Shown here: one piece after another, positions 47,423-56,467 of the stretch
Layout of the letters: each line of letters starts with the position of its first letter
Numbering within the stretch: position 1 is the stretch's first letter
From: Siphonodentalium dalli
Taxonomy: Eukaryota; Mollusca; Scaphopoda; Gadilida; Siphonodentaliidae
Direction: 5' to 3'
NCBI GenBank assembly: GCA_032622095.1
Contig: CP136069.1
Span: forward strand, 15,796,450 to 15,860,449
DNA: 64,000 bases
Translations under genes and position numbers: made by a program
Notes under the pieces: generated by a model
What the model was told of the DNA's origin: nothing
The model's database searches: none
Seen by the model: only the letters and a program-made list of their open reading frames with translations

Positions 47423-49176
47423 CAAAAGGATCGTGTCAATTCGAATCAGAATTTGATCCAGAAGTTAATAACAACGCTAGCCCTACAATATCAACAATAA
47501 ATATCCATACTAATTTTGATCAGTGGGAATACAAAACCTCAAAGTGGAGTGGGATAGAACCAGAAACTGGTTGGACCCATACCCAACTTGAAATTGCCAA
47601 CAAAGCACTTACGCAGCCCGGAGTGCTAATTCAACAATTAACCTCCTCTGATAATTTGGCACTATCCAGCCTAGGAAGCTCAGAAGAGTTGGGAAAAGCT
47701 CAAAGAGCTGACCCCGACTTGGAAATAATTATTACTTGGTTGGAAACAGGAGAAGAACCCAGTGAAGGTGATTTATTCATCACTGGACCTTCTGCCAAAC
47801 ACTGTTGGATAAACCGGTCAAGATTCCATTTTAAAAATGGACTTCTACATAAAACCCCGAAATCCGGAGGTTCAATTCTGGTCATACCAAGTAAATATGC
47901 TTCCGAAGTACTGGAATTAGCCCATGATATACCCGCTTCTGGCCATCAAGGTGTTGCACATACCTTATCCCGAATAAAGCAGAATTTCTGTTGGTATGGG
48001 ATGTCAAAAGACGTAGAATCCTTCGTCGCAGCTTGTCCTAAATGTAACCAATCTAAAAAACCAACAAAACATTCAAAATGGGATATGACCAAGTACCATG
48101 CAGGTGCCCCAATGGAAAGAGTTCATTTGGATTTTCTAGGACCATTACACACTAGTGATAAAGGGAATAAATACATTCTCATGATGATTGATCAATTTAC
48201 CAAATGGGTAGAATGTATACCACTTCCAGACCAAACAGCAGAAACCACGGCACTCATAGCAGTGAACGAATTTTTTGCAAGGTTCGGAGCCCCATTTCAG
48301 GTATTCACAGATCAAGGGTCCTGTTTTGAAAGTAAATTGTTTACAGCAATTTGTGAACTTTTCAAAATTCATAAGTCCCGCACCACAGCCTATCGACCAA
48401 GTTCAAATGGTCAGATTGAACGCCAGAATCGTATTCTTATGAATGCCGTCCGATGTTACGTGGATAAAAACCAGAAAGATTGGGACAAGTACGTACCCCA
48501 GCTTGCTGGAGCGTTGCGATCCTCAGTCAACCGTAACACCGGTTTTACCCCAAATAAACTCATGCTAGGTCGCGAGGTAAACCATCCCGCTGACTTAGTT
48601 TTCAATTTCAAAAACGACCAACAAAAACCAGAGCTCCCAGAGTATGTAAACAGTCTAGAAAAAGAGATGAAAACATGTCATGAAATTGCACGATCCACCC
48701 TTAAAACATCACAAGCGGTAATGAAACGAAATTATGACGTACACATCTCTAAGCACACATACAATGTGGGCGACCTGGTATATCTGTTAGACACGGCAAA
48801 TGTCAAAGGTAAGACCAAAAAGTTGCAACCGATATGGAAAGGCCCAGGAATCATTTCTGCCAAATTCACACCATATCTTTTTAAAGTAATATTCAAAAAT
48901 ACAATAACGGTGGTGAATCATGATCGAATCAAATTATGCAATGACAAAGTGTTACCACCTTGGTTAGTAAAATGCCAGCAGAACTTCAATAAGACTCGAG
49001 AAGTCTCCGTCAACCGAGGTACAAATATATTCTGCATATGTAAAAAGGCATACAGAGGAAAGTTCATGATTCAATGTGACCACTGTTTAGACTGGTTTCA
49101 TGGACATTGTGTTAACATTACCGCTGAAGAGGGAGAAAGTTTGGATACTTATAAATGTACCAAGTGTTCAGACTAA
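47269..49176 (+). CDS. Integrase with C-terminal PHD finger
   Basis: Joins element DNA to the host genome. The frame is open from 47269 with no ATG at its start. Protein-like sequence starts near 47329 (EDLPCGGCKYC), so it is normally part of the Pol polyprotein and is entered here by a -1 frame change from the RT ORF. With TTG 47335 as residue 1, the zinc-binding domain is H197-X6-H204-X29-C234-X2-C237. The catalytic triad is D266, D326 and E362 (35 residues between the last two). A GPY/F-like region follows (PIWKGPGIISAKFTPYLF). The C-terminus is a Cys4-His-Cys3 PHD finger with C567, C569, C581, C584, H589, C592, C608 and C611. Its KFMIQCDHCLDWFHGHCV core is like the H3K4me3-reading PHD fingers of the PHF2/PHF8 type. 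The stop TAA (49174) lies inside the branch-site-like CTAAT of the ORF5 splice acceptor. Confidence 0.93.
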   Translation, partial: AWDKTFQCGCIISYTADTKLEDLPCGGCKYCTRIQTNWSKFEEYVDYAVPLAKGSCQFESEFDPEVNNNASPTISTINIHTNFDQWEYKTSKWSGIEPETGWTHTQLEIANKALTQPGVLIQQLTSSDNLALSSLGSSEELGKAQRADPDLEIIITWLETGEEPSEGDLFITGPSAKHCWINRSRFHFKNGLLHKTPKSGGSILVIPSKYASEVLELAHDIPASGHQGVAHTLSRIKQNFCWYGMSKDVESFVAACPKCNQSKKPTKHSKWDMTKYHAGAPMERVHLDFLGPLHTSDKGNKYILMMIDQFTKWVECIPLPDQTAETTALIAVNEFFARFGAPFQVFTDQGSCFESKLFTAICELFKIHKSRTTAYRPSSNGQIERQNRILMNAVRCYVDKNQKDWDKYVPQLAGALRSSVNRNTGFTPNKLMLGREVNHPADLVFNFKNDQQKPELPEYVNSLEKEMKTCHEIARSTLKTSQAVMKRNYDVHISKHTYNVGDLVYLLDTANVKGKTKKLQPIWKGPGIISAKFTPYLFKVIFKNTITVVNHDRIKLCNDKVLPPWLVKCQQNFNKTREVSVNRGTNIFCICKKAYRGKFMIQCDHCLDWFHGHCVNITAEEGESLDTYKCTKCSD

Positions 49177-49192
49177 TTCCTTTTCTTTACAG
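49171..49192 (+). promoter_or_regulatory. Candidate 3' splice site for ORF5 mRNA
   Basis: GACTAAT, a pyrimidine run (TTCCTTTTCTTT) and ACAG, then the exon at 49193. The branch-site-like CTAAT includes the integrase stop codon. Eighteen bases into the exon comes ORF5's ATG in strong context (AAAATGG). With the donor at 40991 this would give an env-like subgenomic RNA. It is sequence-based and not yet proven. Confidence 0.65.
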
Positions 49193-49210
49193 TCACCTTC
49201 CGTGCTAAAA

Positions 49211-52200
49211 ATGGAAGAAACAGATTATCAGGATACCATAGCTGCGATAAATCGCCTCACTAGCGACAACAATTCAGATACTGAGTTGACTTTGACTGGT
49301 GAGGCGAAACATCCAACAGAGTTGACAGTGTCAAGCCCAGTATCCATTAGAGATTCAGAACCTGAATCGATGGATACTGAGCAAGGTAAGGTGGATGAAA
49401 AGCAGGTAAAAGTGCTAGTCATTCCAAAAGATTCAGAACCTGAATCAATGGAAATAACTAGTGACACCGCTGTCAGTAATATTGACAAAGAGGAAATCCA
49501 AGACTTGGTTACCAAGTCAACTTCCTCAGCAGAAGCAGAAGTAAGTAACGCAGAAAAAGAGGATAATAGCGACTTAATCATAGAGTCCACTTCCTCCGTA
49601 AGCACGACAGCAACCGCTGACAATAAGACAGAGGAAATCGAAGACCCAGAAACTGAGTCACCTTCCTCATGTCAGCCAAGTGCAGATCAAATTGAGAGAG
49701 AATATGCGATAGAATATACGGTAGCCCAAGGCCGTTTATTGGAGGACCCAGTGAAACTAATAGTTAAGCTATTAGGAACTAGCTGGGACAATAGAAAGAG
49801 GCAAAGCATTTTACTCTCCCAATATGAATTGGCCCAGTCAAAGTTAAAAAACAAATGGCTCTACGAGTGTCGCAGGTGCGCACATGAACACATGTGTCTG
49901 TCCCGCGAATGGATAGAGAAAAATATGGGCCCCCTCCCCAAAGAACAGCGACCAAAAGCCAAAGGCTTTAGAAAAAGAGGTAATTACTCCTCTGGCCCAC
50001 ATGCGACTGTTTCTAGTGACCCAACAAGTCCAAATATAGTCACAGAGATTAAACATTACACCCATGAACTGGAAGAAGGGGAGATCATAGACGATGAAAT
50101 CCATTACGTCAAACCTCCTCCTCCTCAAATAAATAGGGTAGTACCTCCTTCTGTGTTCAGCAAGGAGTCGCGAACAATAATAACTCCTCCTTCTGTGTTC
50201 AGTAAGGAGTCGCGACCAATAAAAACTCAGGGCGCAATACCAAAAACAAATAAAAGGCCGGCACAAGACAATATTGAGTCTCAGCCGACGCCACCCAAAC
50301 AAAAAGCAGGTGCGCCATGCCCCTACAATTATTGTGGACGATGGGTACACAGAGGTGGGGTAAGAGCCCATGTGATGACCAACCACCTACCAACCTACTG
50401 GTGGGTTTTAGATCAGGTACCCCACCCTAAGTGGTTACAGAAGACGCTGGAGGACCTGTCAGAAATGGCAATGGTCATCAGTCGTCCAAACCCCAATTGG
50501 CCTCTCCTAAAACAATTAAATACATTGTTGGATGCAGTCAATAACACAACATATGATCAGACTGCATTCCCCCGGTCCACATCTTACAACCCAATATATA
50601 TCAGAACCATGACTGCAATGTGCAAAAAACAAGGCTGGAGGATCCCAAAGTCTTTCAAAATCAACCCGGTTAACCACCCAGCCTGTCTAATTTTCTGGAG
50701 GTGCCATGCCGCAATTATAAATATCATTACAAACCCAAATAACGGCGTGTGCAATAACGATACCTCTGAGCAATGTCTCAAGAAATTTTGTAAAGCTCCA
50801 TGTCATGGTATAGGCCGTCACCACATAATGACTAAGGTCAAAGAGGTTAAGAATGACGCTGAAGTCAGGGATACAGTTAAGCGACTGATAACATCAGAAA
50901 CGCCAGACACCATCCCTGAAAGAGCTATTGACCTTCAAACCGCAGTGGCCTTATTATTATTCCCAGGAAATGTTAAAGAGCAGTCAACATCCACAATGGA
51001 TAAAGCAGCTCAACTTTCCCCAATAAAACCTCCACAGAAGGCGGCAGATCGGTCAACATGTCCATTGCCGCCACCACCACCGAAACCACAAAAGGTGGCA
51101 GCCTGGGCAACATGCCCATTACCACCACCACCAACACCACCAAAGGTGGCAGCCTGGACATCTCGTCCATTGCCACCACCCCCAGGATTTACCGGCGGAC
51201 CGTCAGCATCCAATAGGGATAATGCAGTTCAGCAGTTAATGTCATGGATACCGCCACCAAAGGTGATTGCTAAAGTATTATTACCGGTACCAACCAAACT
51301 GCAGGGTTCCATCGGCACTCCAAGTTTTATAAGGCCAATTTTGCCACAAGTTCAGCAACCGACACCAGTCACTATGTCACCGCTGATCCACCCTTTGATT
51401 CCGGTAGGGGTAGACACCCACTTCCACCTCAACCGGTTGACGAAACGATTGCCCCACAGAGTTAACACCCCATTCGAGGCAATTTTAAGTGCAGCAAAGT
51501 TTATTTTCCCAAACAACGCTGTGCAGGTGATTGGCGGAGTCGACGTAATGTGTGACCCCTTACAATACCCTAATATGGTCACCAATGAGCCCATGTGGAA
51601 AATTGCCATAGGATTCCACCCTAAACAGTTCAAACTGCTGTCAAATCCGGCACTAAGAAATCAGTGGAATCAATTGATTCACCACCCAGCAACAACTGCT
51701 GTGGGGGAAATTGGACTAGATCGATCAATGGATCTCACTTCCGAAGATCGATATGACCAAGATATGGCTTTTCAATCCCTCCTTAGAGATGCAAGAAAGA
51801 TCGAAAAACCGATCATCTTGCATATAAGAGGAGAAAAAGCAGACAAAATGAATAGGGATGTAACCTTCACCGCGCTCCACCTGTGTGAAAAGGAGTGTTA
51901 TCCCGACCAACACTTCCATCTCCATTCCTTCATGGGAAGTTCAGATATGGTCGAGGCATGGTCCCGCAAATTCCACAATGCACACTTCGGAATATCGGGG
52001 TCGTGTTTCAAATTCAACTCCTTACAAAAAGAAGGCATAAGATCAATACCTATGAACCGCCTTCTATTGGAAACTGATGCCCCATATTTTGGCAAAGAAA
52101 TGGGACATCCATATACATCTCCAGCCTTAATAGGAGATATTGCCGAATGCATCGCCACTATTAAAGGTTGTTCCCTCCGAGAACTACTTGCAAGCACTAC

Positions 52201-52234
52201 TGCAAATGCCAAGTACTTCTATAGAATGACTTGA
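49211..52234 (+). CDS. ORF5: C2H2 finger, Pro-rich linker and TatD-family DNase domain (1007 aa)
   Basis: It occupies the env position but has no signal peptide or membrane segment. Residues 1-160 are acidic with repeats of DSEPESM. Residues ~160-260 are of unknown type. A C2H2 finger is C370-X4-C375-X11-H387-X4-H392, and a Cys/His cluster lies near 512-540. Residues ~615-660 repeat PLPPPP with KVAAW. Residues ~725-1007 are a TatD metal-dependent hydrolase, with ligands H737 and H739 (VDTHFH), E833 (GEIGLD), H871 (ILHIRG), H905 (HLHSF) and D956 (LETDAP), all present. TatD enzymes are 3'-5' exonucleases or endonucleases acting on DNA. An in-frame ATG at 49100 lies inside the integrase PHD coding region, so I chose 49211, just after the splice acceptor and in better context. 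Its role in cDNA processing, integration or host DNA repair is unknown. Confidence 0.9.
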   Translation: MEETDYQDTIAAINRLTSDNNSDTELTLTGEAKHPTELTVSSPVSIRDSEPESMDTEQGKVDEKQVKVLVIPKDSEPESMEITSDTAVSNIDKEEIQDLVTKSTSSAEAEVSNAEKEDNSDLIIESTSSVSTTATADNKTEEIEDPETESPSSCQPSADQIEREYAIEYTVAQGRLLEDPVKLIVKLLGTSWDNRKRQSILLSQYELAQSKLKNKWLYECRRCAHEHMCLSREWIEKNMGPLPKEQRPKAKGFRKRGNYSSGPHATVSSDPTSPNIVTEIKHYTHELEEGEIIDDEIHYVKPPPPQINRVVPPSVFSKESRTIITPPSVFSKESRPIKTQGAIPKTNKRPAQDNIESQPTPPKQKAGAPCPYNYCGRWVHRGGVRAHVMTNHLPTYWWVLDQVPHPKWLQKTLEDLSEMAMVISRPNPNWPLLKQLNTLLDAVNNTTYDQTAFPRSTSYNPIYIRTMTAMCKKQGWRIPKSFKINPVNHPACLIFWRCHAAIINIITNPNNGVCNNDTSEQCLKKFCKAPCHGIGRHHIMTKVKEVKNDAEVRDTVKRLITSETPDTIPERAIDLQTAVALLLFPGNVKEQSTSTMDKAAQLSPIKPPQKAADRSTCPLPPPPPKPQKVAAWATCPLPPPPTPPKVAAWTSRPLPPPPGFTGGPSASNRDNAVQQLMSWIPPPKVIAKVLLPVPTKLQGSIGTPSFIRPILPQVQQPTPVTMSPLIHPLIPVGVDTHFHLNRLTKRLPHRVNTPFEAILSAAKFIFPNNAVQVIGGVDVMCDPLQYPNMVTNEPMWKIAIGFHPKQFKLLSNPALRNQWNQLIHHPATTAVGEIGLDRSMDLTSEDRYDQDMAFQSLLRDARKIEKPIILHIRGEKADKMNRDVTFTALHLCEKECYPDQHFHLHSFMGSSDMVEAWSRKFHNAHFGISGSCFKFNSLQKEGIRSIPMNRLLLETDAPYFGKEMGHPYTSPALIGDIAECIATIKGCSLRELLASTTANAKYFYRMT

Positions 52235-52414
52235 AAAACCGAGTCAGCAGCCTGCAGTATACTTTGATTCCAATAGTTGGTATACTAGCAGGGTCTGGTA
52301 CATGTAAGGTTTGAAATACCAAACCAAATTGTACATAATTCTCAAAGGTTTGAAACACCAAACCAGCTAAATATGAAGTGTATTTAGGAGTGAAAGGCTT
52401 GAAAAACCGAAGCC
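52228..52414 (+). other. Four related covarying hairpins at the end of ORF5
   Basis: Hairpins at 52228-52245, 52308-52325, 52347-52364 and 52396-52414 share the loop GAAANACC. Their 5-bp stems are GACTT/GAGTC, GGTTT/AAACC (twice) and GGCTT/AAGCC. Three of the four are followed by AGC. Paired stem changes with a fixed loop point to an RNA structure. The first contains the ORF5 stop codon. Confidence 0.7.
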
Positions 52415-52640
52415 AGCATCTCTTAAATTGGAAGTAGATTATGTTTAAAGAAATAGTAGTCACAGAGCGGTAGCCTGATTGTAGCACTGAAGAACCAAAA
52501 TACTGGTTCCCGCTATGATTGGAAAACCTCATAACCCTATTTCTGCGAGGTCAGGGTTTTGACTCATGTAGTCATAGGCACTCCACCCATTTTGGTTTAG
52601 CAAGCTATCTTCATTCTTTTCAAAATAAAACTGGGTGGTG
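52235..52640 (+). other. 3' untranslated region of the retrotransposon
   Basis: The non-coding stretch between ORF5 and the 3' LTR. It holds the hairpins described above and a further inverted pair (GAACC...GGTTC, near 52490-52508). GGGTGGTG directly before the LTR is the only purine-rich candidate for a polypurine tract. Confidence 0.7.
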
Positions 52641-53010
52641 TGTAGTGAATTTGGTAAACACTAATTATTCCACGTGGTCCAATATAAACAATGTGCCGCT
52701 GTCAAAATACGTCATCAATAAACATTGGGTGCGGTCCAATCAAACCGACGATATCGCAGCCAATTGCCGACTACAGCGAGAGCCGAGGATTGTGGGTTGA
52801 TATAATCTAGACAGAAAGAATCTAACCTCGGACCAGACCACACGACTTAATTGAAATGCTAAATATTCTACAATGAACAATGATAACTATTATACCACGA
52901 TGTACAACTTATAAGAGTTCCCGACCTACTAGATAGGTAAGAATTCTATTGCCCAATATGTATTCTATGTAGTGATAATATAAATATAACCCCATTCAAA
53001 ATTCGCTACA
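52641..53010 (+). repeat. 3' LTR (370 bp)
   Basis: Same length as the 5' LTR with three substitutions. It starts TGTAGTGAATTTGG and ends GCTACA. AATAAA at 52717 is a candidate poly(A) signal. One of the three differences weakens the splice donor seen in the 5' LTR (GTAAGA). Confidence 0.97.
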
Positions 53011-54231
53011 ACCTTATAACAATGAAAAATGATGCAGGTAATACATGTGCATATATATCTCTTACATGTAGAATATCTACTAGTACTTATGTTCCAATTC
53101 ACAATTTTAACCGGCTCCAACTTGAACACAAATTTGATTGAGTTTGATGAATTCATGCCTGATATAATACAACATTAGTTGGATATTTTAGGAGGTGTGT
53201 GCAGGGTGGGTGGTCTTGTGCATTTCAAGTTCAAGCTGGATGCCTCCCCCAACGGAGACCTCCGTCCACGTCCCTGATGAATGTTGCTGAAGTATATATG
53301 TGATTTTATAGCCCTGGTAATTATTGCTGTGGCCAATTTCACGGACAGATTTCAGGTGTTTACTAATGGTGTGTCCACAGACCATTGTTGATCACAGAAA
53401 TAAGAGGAAAAATGTTGCGTGTAAGCTCTACTTTGCCTAAGAATGAGCTGTGTGATCATCTGAAGTTGCTGCAAAACAACTTTGCCAATAATTCTGTTCA
53501 TTCAAACAAGTTATTTTTCCACCGAGGTGAGCATTACTAATACGGGCTGTGATAGCACGTTTAGTCACAACGAACAGATGCAGGGACGTAGCGACTTGGA
53601 ATACATGGGCGATACGTCATGCGAAATATTGGAACGTTAACAATTAAATAATTAATTAAAGTAATACCGAGTATACGCCATACTAAAATTTCAGATCGGG
53701 GGGGGGGGGGGGGGGTATTCGGACAAGTTAAAGTGGAATTTGCTTTGTCGGCAAACGCATGCAGTTACTATCCTGATAAATGGCAAATTTAGTTCCCCCC
53801 TCATCAACAGAACAAATGTAATCAACTACAGACCATTATGCAGGGCAGACAAAAACTTACTATGTTTACAGTGGATAAAGGTCAGTAACCGGACCCATTG
53901 AATAACTTACGCTTGTCGAAAGTGCTGTCTATGATATTATAAATCCGGCTTGGAATGTATGGAATAAATAAATCCAATACGCAGGAATAATGCACAATAG
54001 AGTAGAAGATTAGTGTGCTCTCTAGTTAATCCACGATTAACACAAAAGTAAATTGAAATGTCATGATTCGGCGCAAATGCAATGCGTTGAACAGTCTGAG
54101 GGAAATACCGACCATGGGGTATTGATTGGTATTCACCGGACCATGTTTGTAAGACTGACCACACATTTCATTGGCAACAGAAACTCATCACTGATTGTAA
54201 GTTTCTCGGGCTGATTGGGTGTCATAAATGT
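53011..54231. other. No supported gene; G18 run
   Basis: Right flank of the LTR element. A poly-G run spans 53698-53715. I see no recognisable coding frame. Confidence 0.45.
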
Positions 54232-54339
54232 GTTATAAGCACGGCGTCCGATTTATAAGTCAAATAAACACCACGCGCGCCCTCCGGGCGCTTGCGATCT
54301 TTATTTCACTTAATATAAATCGGACGCTGTGCTTATAAC
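54232..54339. mobile_element. Compact foldback element (~108 bp)
   Basis: The left arm starts GTTATAAGCACGGCGTCCGA and continues TTTATA, AAATAAA. It pairs with an almost complementary right arm ending at 54339. The arms are about 46 bp and the loop is GC-rich (CCCTCCGGGCG). The long near-perfect stem fits a MITE or solo foldback. The class is unknown. Confidence 0.65.
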
Positions 54340-55199
54340 GTATATTTAAAAGCTTTTCATGTATAATTTAGAGTGCAAGCTTTCAAGGTGGATCTTAAAG
54401 TGATGTGAAACGTAAATTGAACCTCACAATTGAGTTCCCTGCGTTATTCTGTGGAAAGACTGAATAAAATAACCCCCATACACGAAATGCCCTAACCAGA
54501 TATCAGTTTGTACTAATTATACGGCCACGTAACTAACTATTTACTTTCCCTCAATCGAGACGAATAATTCCACTGTAAACGCGAAATAAATACACAAACG
54601 AGTTGTCGTGTGCAGTCGCGGAAACACCCGAACACTTCCGACTTGGTCGGGATTGAGTCGGCTTTCGTTCTCAGAAAATAGCTTCCGTGGAGGGAGGCCG
54701 TTTGCTGGAATAGCGTAACATCAGCTTAATAAAACGAAAAACAAGCGGTATAGTCAATTCGAATGGGAGGGATATAAAAGGAATTATTGCCTGAAATCAC
54801 CAACGGAAGAACATTGACCGAGTTATGAAAGAATTATAATCAAAGTGGTCATGATCGAGCAATGAACAACGGTAACAGTTGAAAATGTTACTATTTATAG
54901 AAATTTGTAATCGTTGCAGATCGTTGACCGATTTTATGATCGAACTACAGCAGGTACAGTCTCGTGCAGAAAGAGTTGTCTTACATGTGTATTTCAAACT
55001 GTTTAATTACCTGTGCAATGCTACATGTGTGCCATATTGCTATTCACTATTCTAGTACAGACCGTATTTGTTTGGGACAGCGATAGTGATATAGATATCA
55101 ATATGGAATTATGTTTTCTTCAATTTTTGAGTTTATATAGGCCCAAATAAATATACCATAAGATGGACTCAATCATTGACAGTTAAAATTGGATGGAAG
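54340..55199. other. No supported gene
   Basis: AT-rich DNA with only short frames. Nothing recognisable. Confidence 0.45.
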
Positions 55200-56460
55200 T
55201 AAAGAAGTGTTGTGTATTTGCACTAAGTAAGCGCAATTGCTTTATGCTTAAGCGCAAATATTTGTATGCAAATAAATAATAAATGTAAAAAAGACTCCCA
55301 TGTGATTTGCTCTAAACTCAAATTAACTCAGGCCATAAAACATTACTCAAACATAGGTGAGGACTCCACCCAGATCCCATACTAAGATGGATGTTCAGAC
55401 TGAGGAAACCAGTTGGAGATAGGTACATGTATTTGCTTAAGCATAATTCATTTCAATTACGCTTAAGTGTAAATGAAATCCACTTAAGCGTAAATGAGTT
55501 GCGCTTAACCGTAATTCATATACACCCCCATTGAACTCCACATACTCAAGCTGAAATGGATGCAACCACATTACTAATGCCAGTAAGTTAACATACATCA
55601 GATTATACAAATATACATATAAGGTAAGACAGCCGATGAAATTATTGCTCTTAATATAATTCCAATGTATTATGATAACGCATAAGTCAATTATGCTTAA
55701 GCGTGAATGATTACATTAAGCGTAACTGATTTACGCTTAAATGCAATTAGTTAATATAAAATGTGAAAATGAATCATTTGCGCTTAAGCGCAAGTATATG
55801 TCTATCAATATATTTGCGCTTAAGCGCAAATACCTAACACTCCCTTACTTCCCTCTGATTGTGAATGATAGAGTCCATCTCATAGTATATTATCATGGAC
55901 CCATAGTAGTAGCCCCATATACATGTAATACTGAAACATTGAAGAAAAAATATTTCCATATGCATATATCAGCATCTCTGTCCCTGGTGTCCCAAGAATT
56001 GGTGCCTCACTCCCAGAGCTCTAGTATATTTTATTAAAGGGACATCTCCTACACAGATATATACCATTTCCATGGCCGTAAATATGGAATTCGGGGTTAC
56101 TGGGGACTCGCTTCCCTCATATGGTGTACTTATTGACTTGAAATTGGGGAAAACCCCAATTTTCATATTATCAGCATCCCTGTCCCCAAGAATTTGTGTC
56201 TCCATCTCAGAGATCTAGTATATTTTATAAAAGAGATATATCCTGCACATATCTCTACCATTTCCATGGTCATAAAAGAGATATTGGGGTTACTGGGGGG
56301 GGGTGCTTCCCTCATATGGTGGGTCTGTGCCATTTAAAATTAATTCAGGGGGGTGATATCAATGCATATTAATTTTTATTTGCGCAAATGATTTACACTG
56401 AAGCGCAAATGATAGATGTTATTTTGCGAAATATTTGCGCTTGATCGTAAATGAATAATA
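55200..56460. repeat. Field of GCTTAAGC palindromes
   Basis: Variants of TTGCGCTTAAGCGCAA recur irregularly from ~55226 to ~56450. They include near 55813 the perfect 20-base palindrome ATTTGCGCTTAAGCGCAAAT, and half-sites such as ACGCTTAAGTG and TGCTTAAGCGT. Copies are spaced unevenly, unlike a tandem array, and cluster most densely at 55430-55830. Confidence 0.7.
55970..56330. repeat. Two-copy tandem duplication, ~190 bp
   Basis: Repeated phrases include 'CAAGAATTNGTG', TCTAGTATATTTTAT, ACCATTTCCATGG, GGGGTTACTGGGG and CTTCCCTCATATGGTG. They are spaced ~190 bp apart, with one copy from ~55970 and one from ~56163. Confidence 0.65.
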
Positions 56461-56467
56461 AATGTGA

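Larger units (their letters stand above)
40695..53010 (+). mobile_element. Ty3/gypsy-type LTR retrotransposon with PHD-integrase and TatD ORF (12,316 bp)
   Basis: Two 370-bp direct LTRs flank five plus-strand frames in the order Gag, protease, RT/RNase H, integrase and a fifth ORF ending in a TatD nuclease domain. The RT-before-integrase order, the integrase zinc finger and D,D-35-E core, and the CCHC Gag place it in Ty3/gypsy (Metaviridae). At 12.3 kb it is long for the group because of the oversized Gag and the extra ORF. No clean 5-bp target duplication is seen: the flanks are CCTGT and ACCTT. I found no convincing tRNA primer-binding site directly after the 5' LTR. A short G-rich stretch (GGGTGGTG) precedes the 3' LTR as a possible polypurine tract. 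Confidence 0.96.

Noticed and set aside
49100-49210. Upstream in-frame ATG at 49100 as the start of ORF5
   Set aside because: It lies within the integrase PHD coding sequence in another frame, and the splice acceptor at 49192 plus the better-context ATG at 49211 explain the start more simply.
49211-52234. ORF5 as an envelope glycoprotein
   Set aside because: Despite its position it has no signal peptide or transmembrane segment, and it ends in a TatD hydrolase domain.
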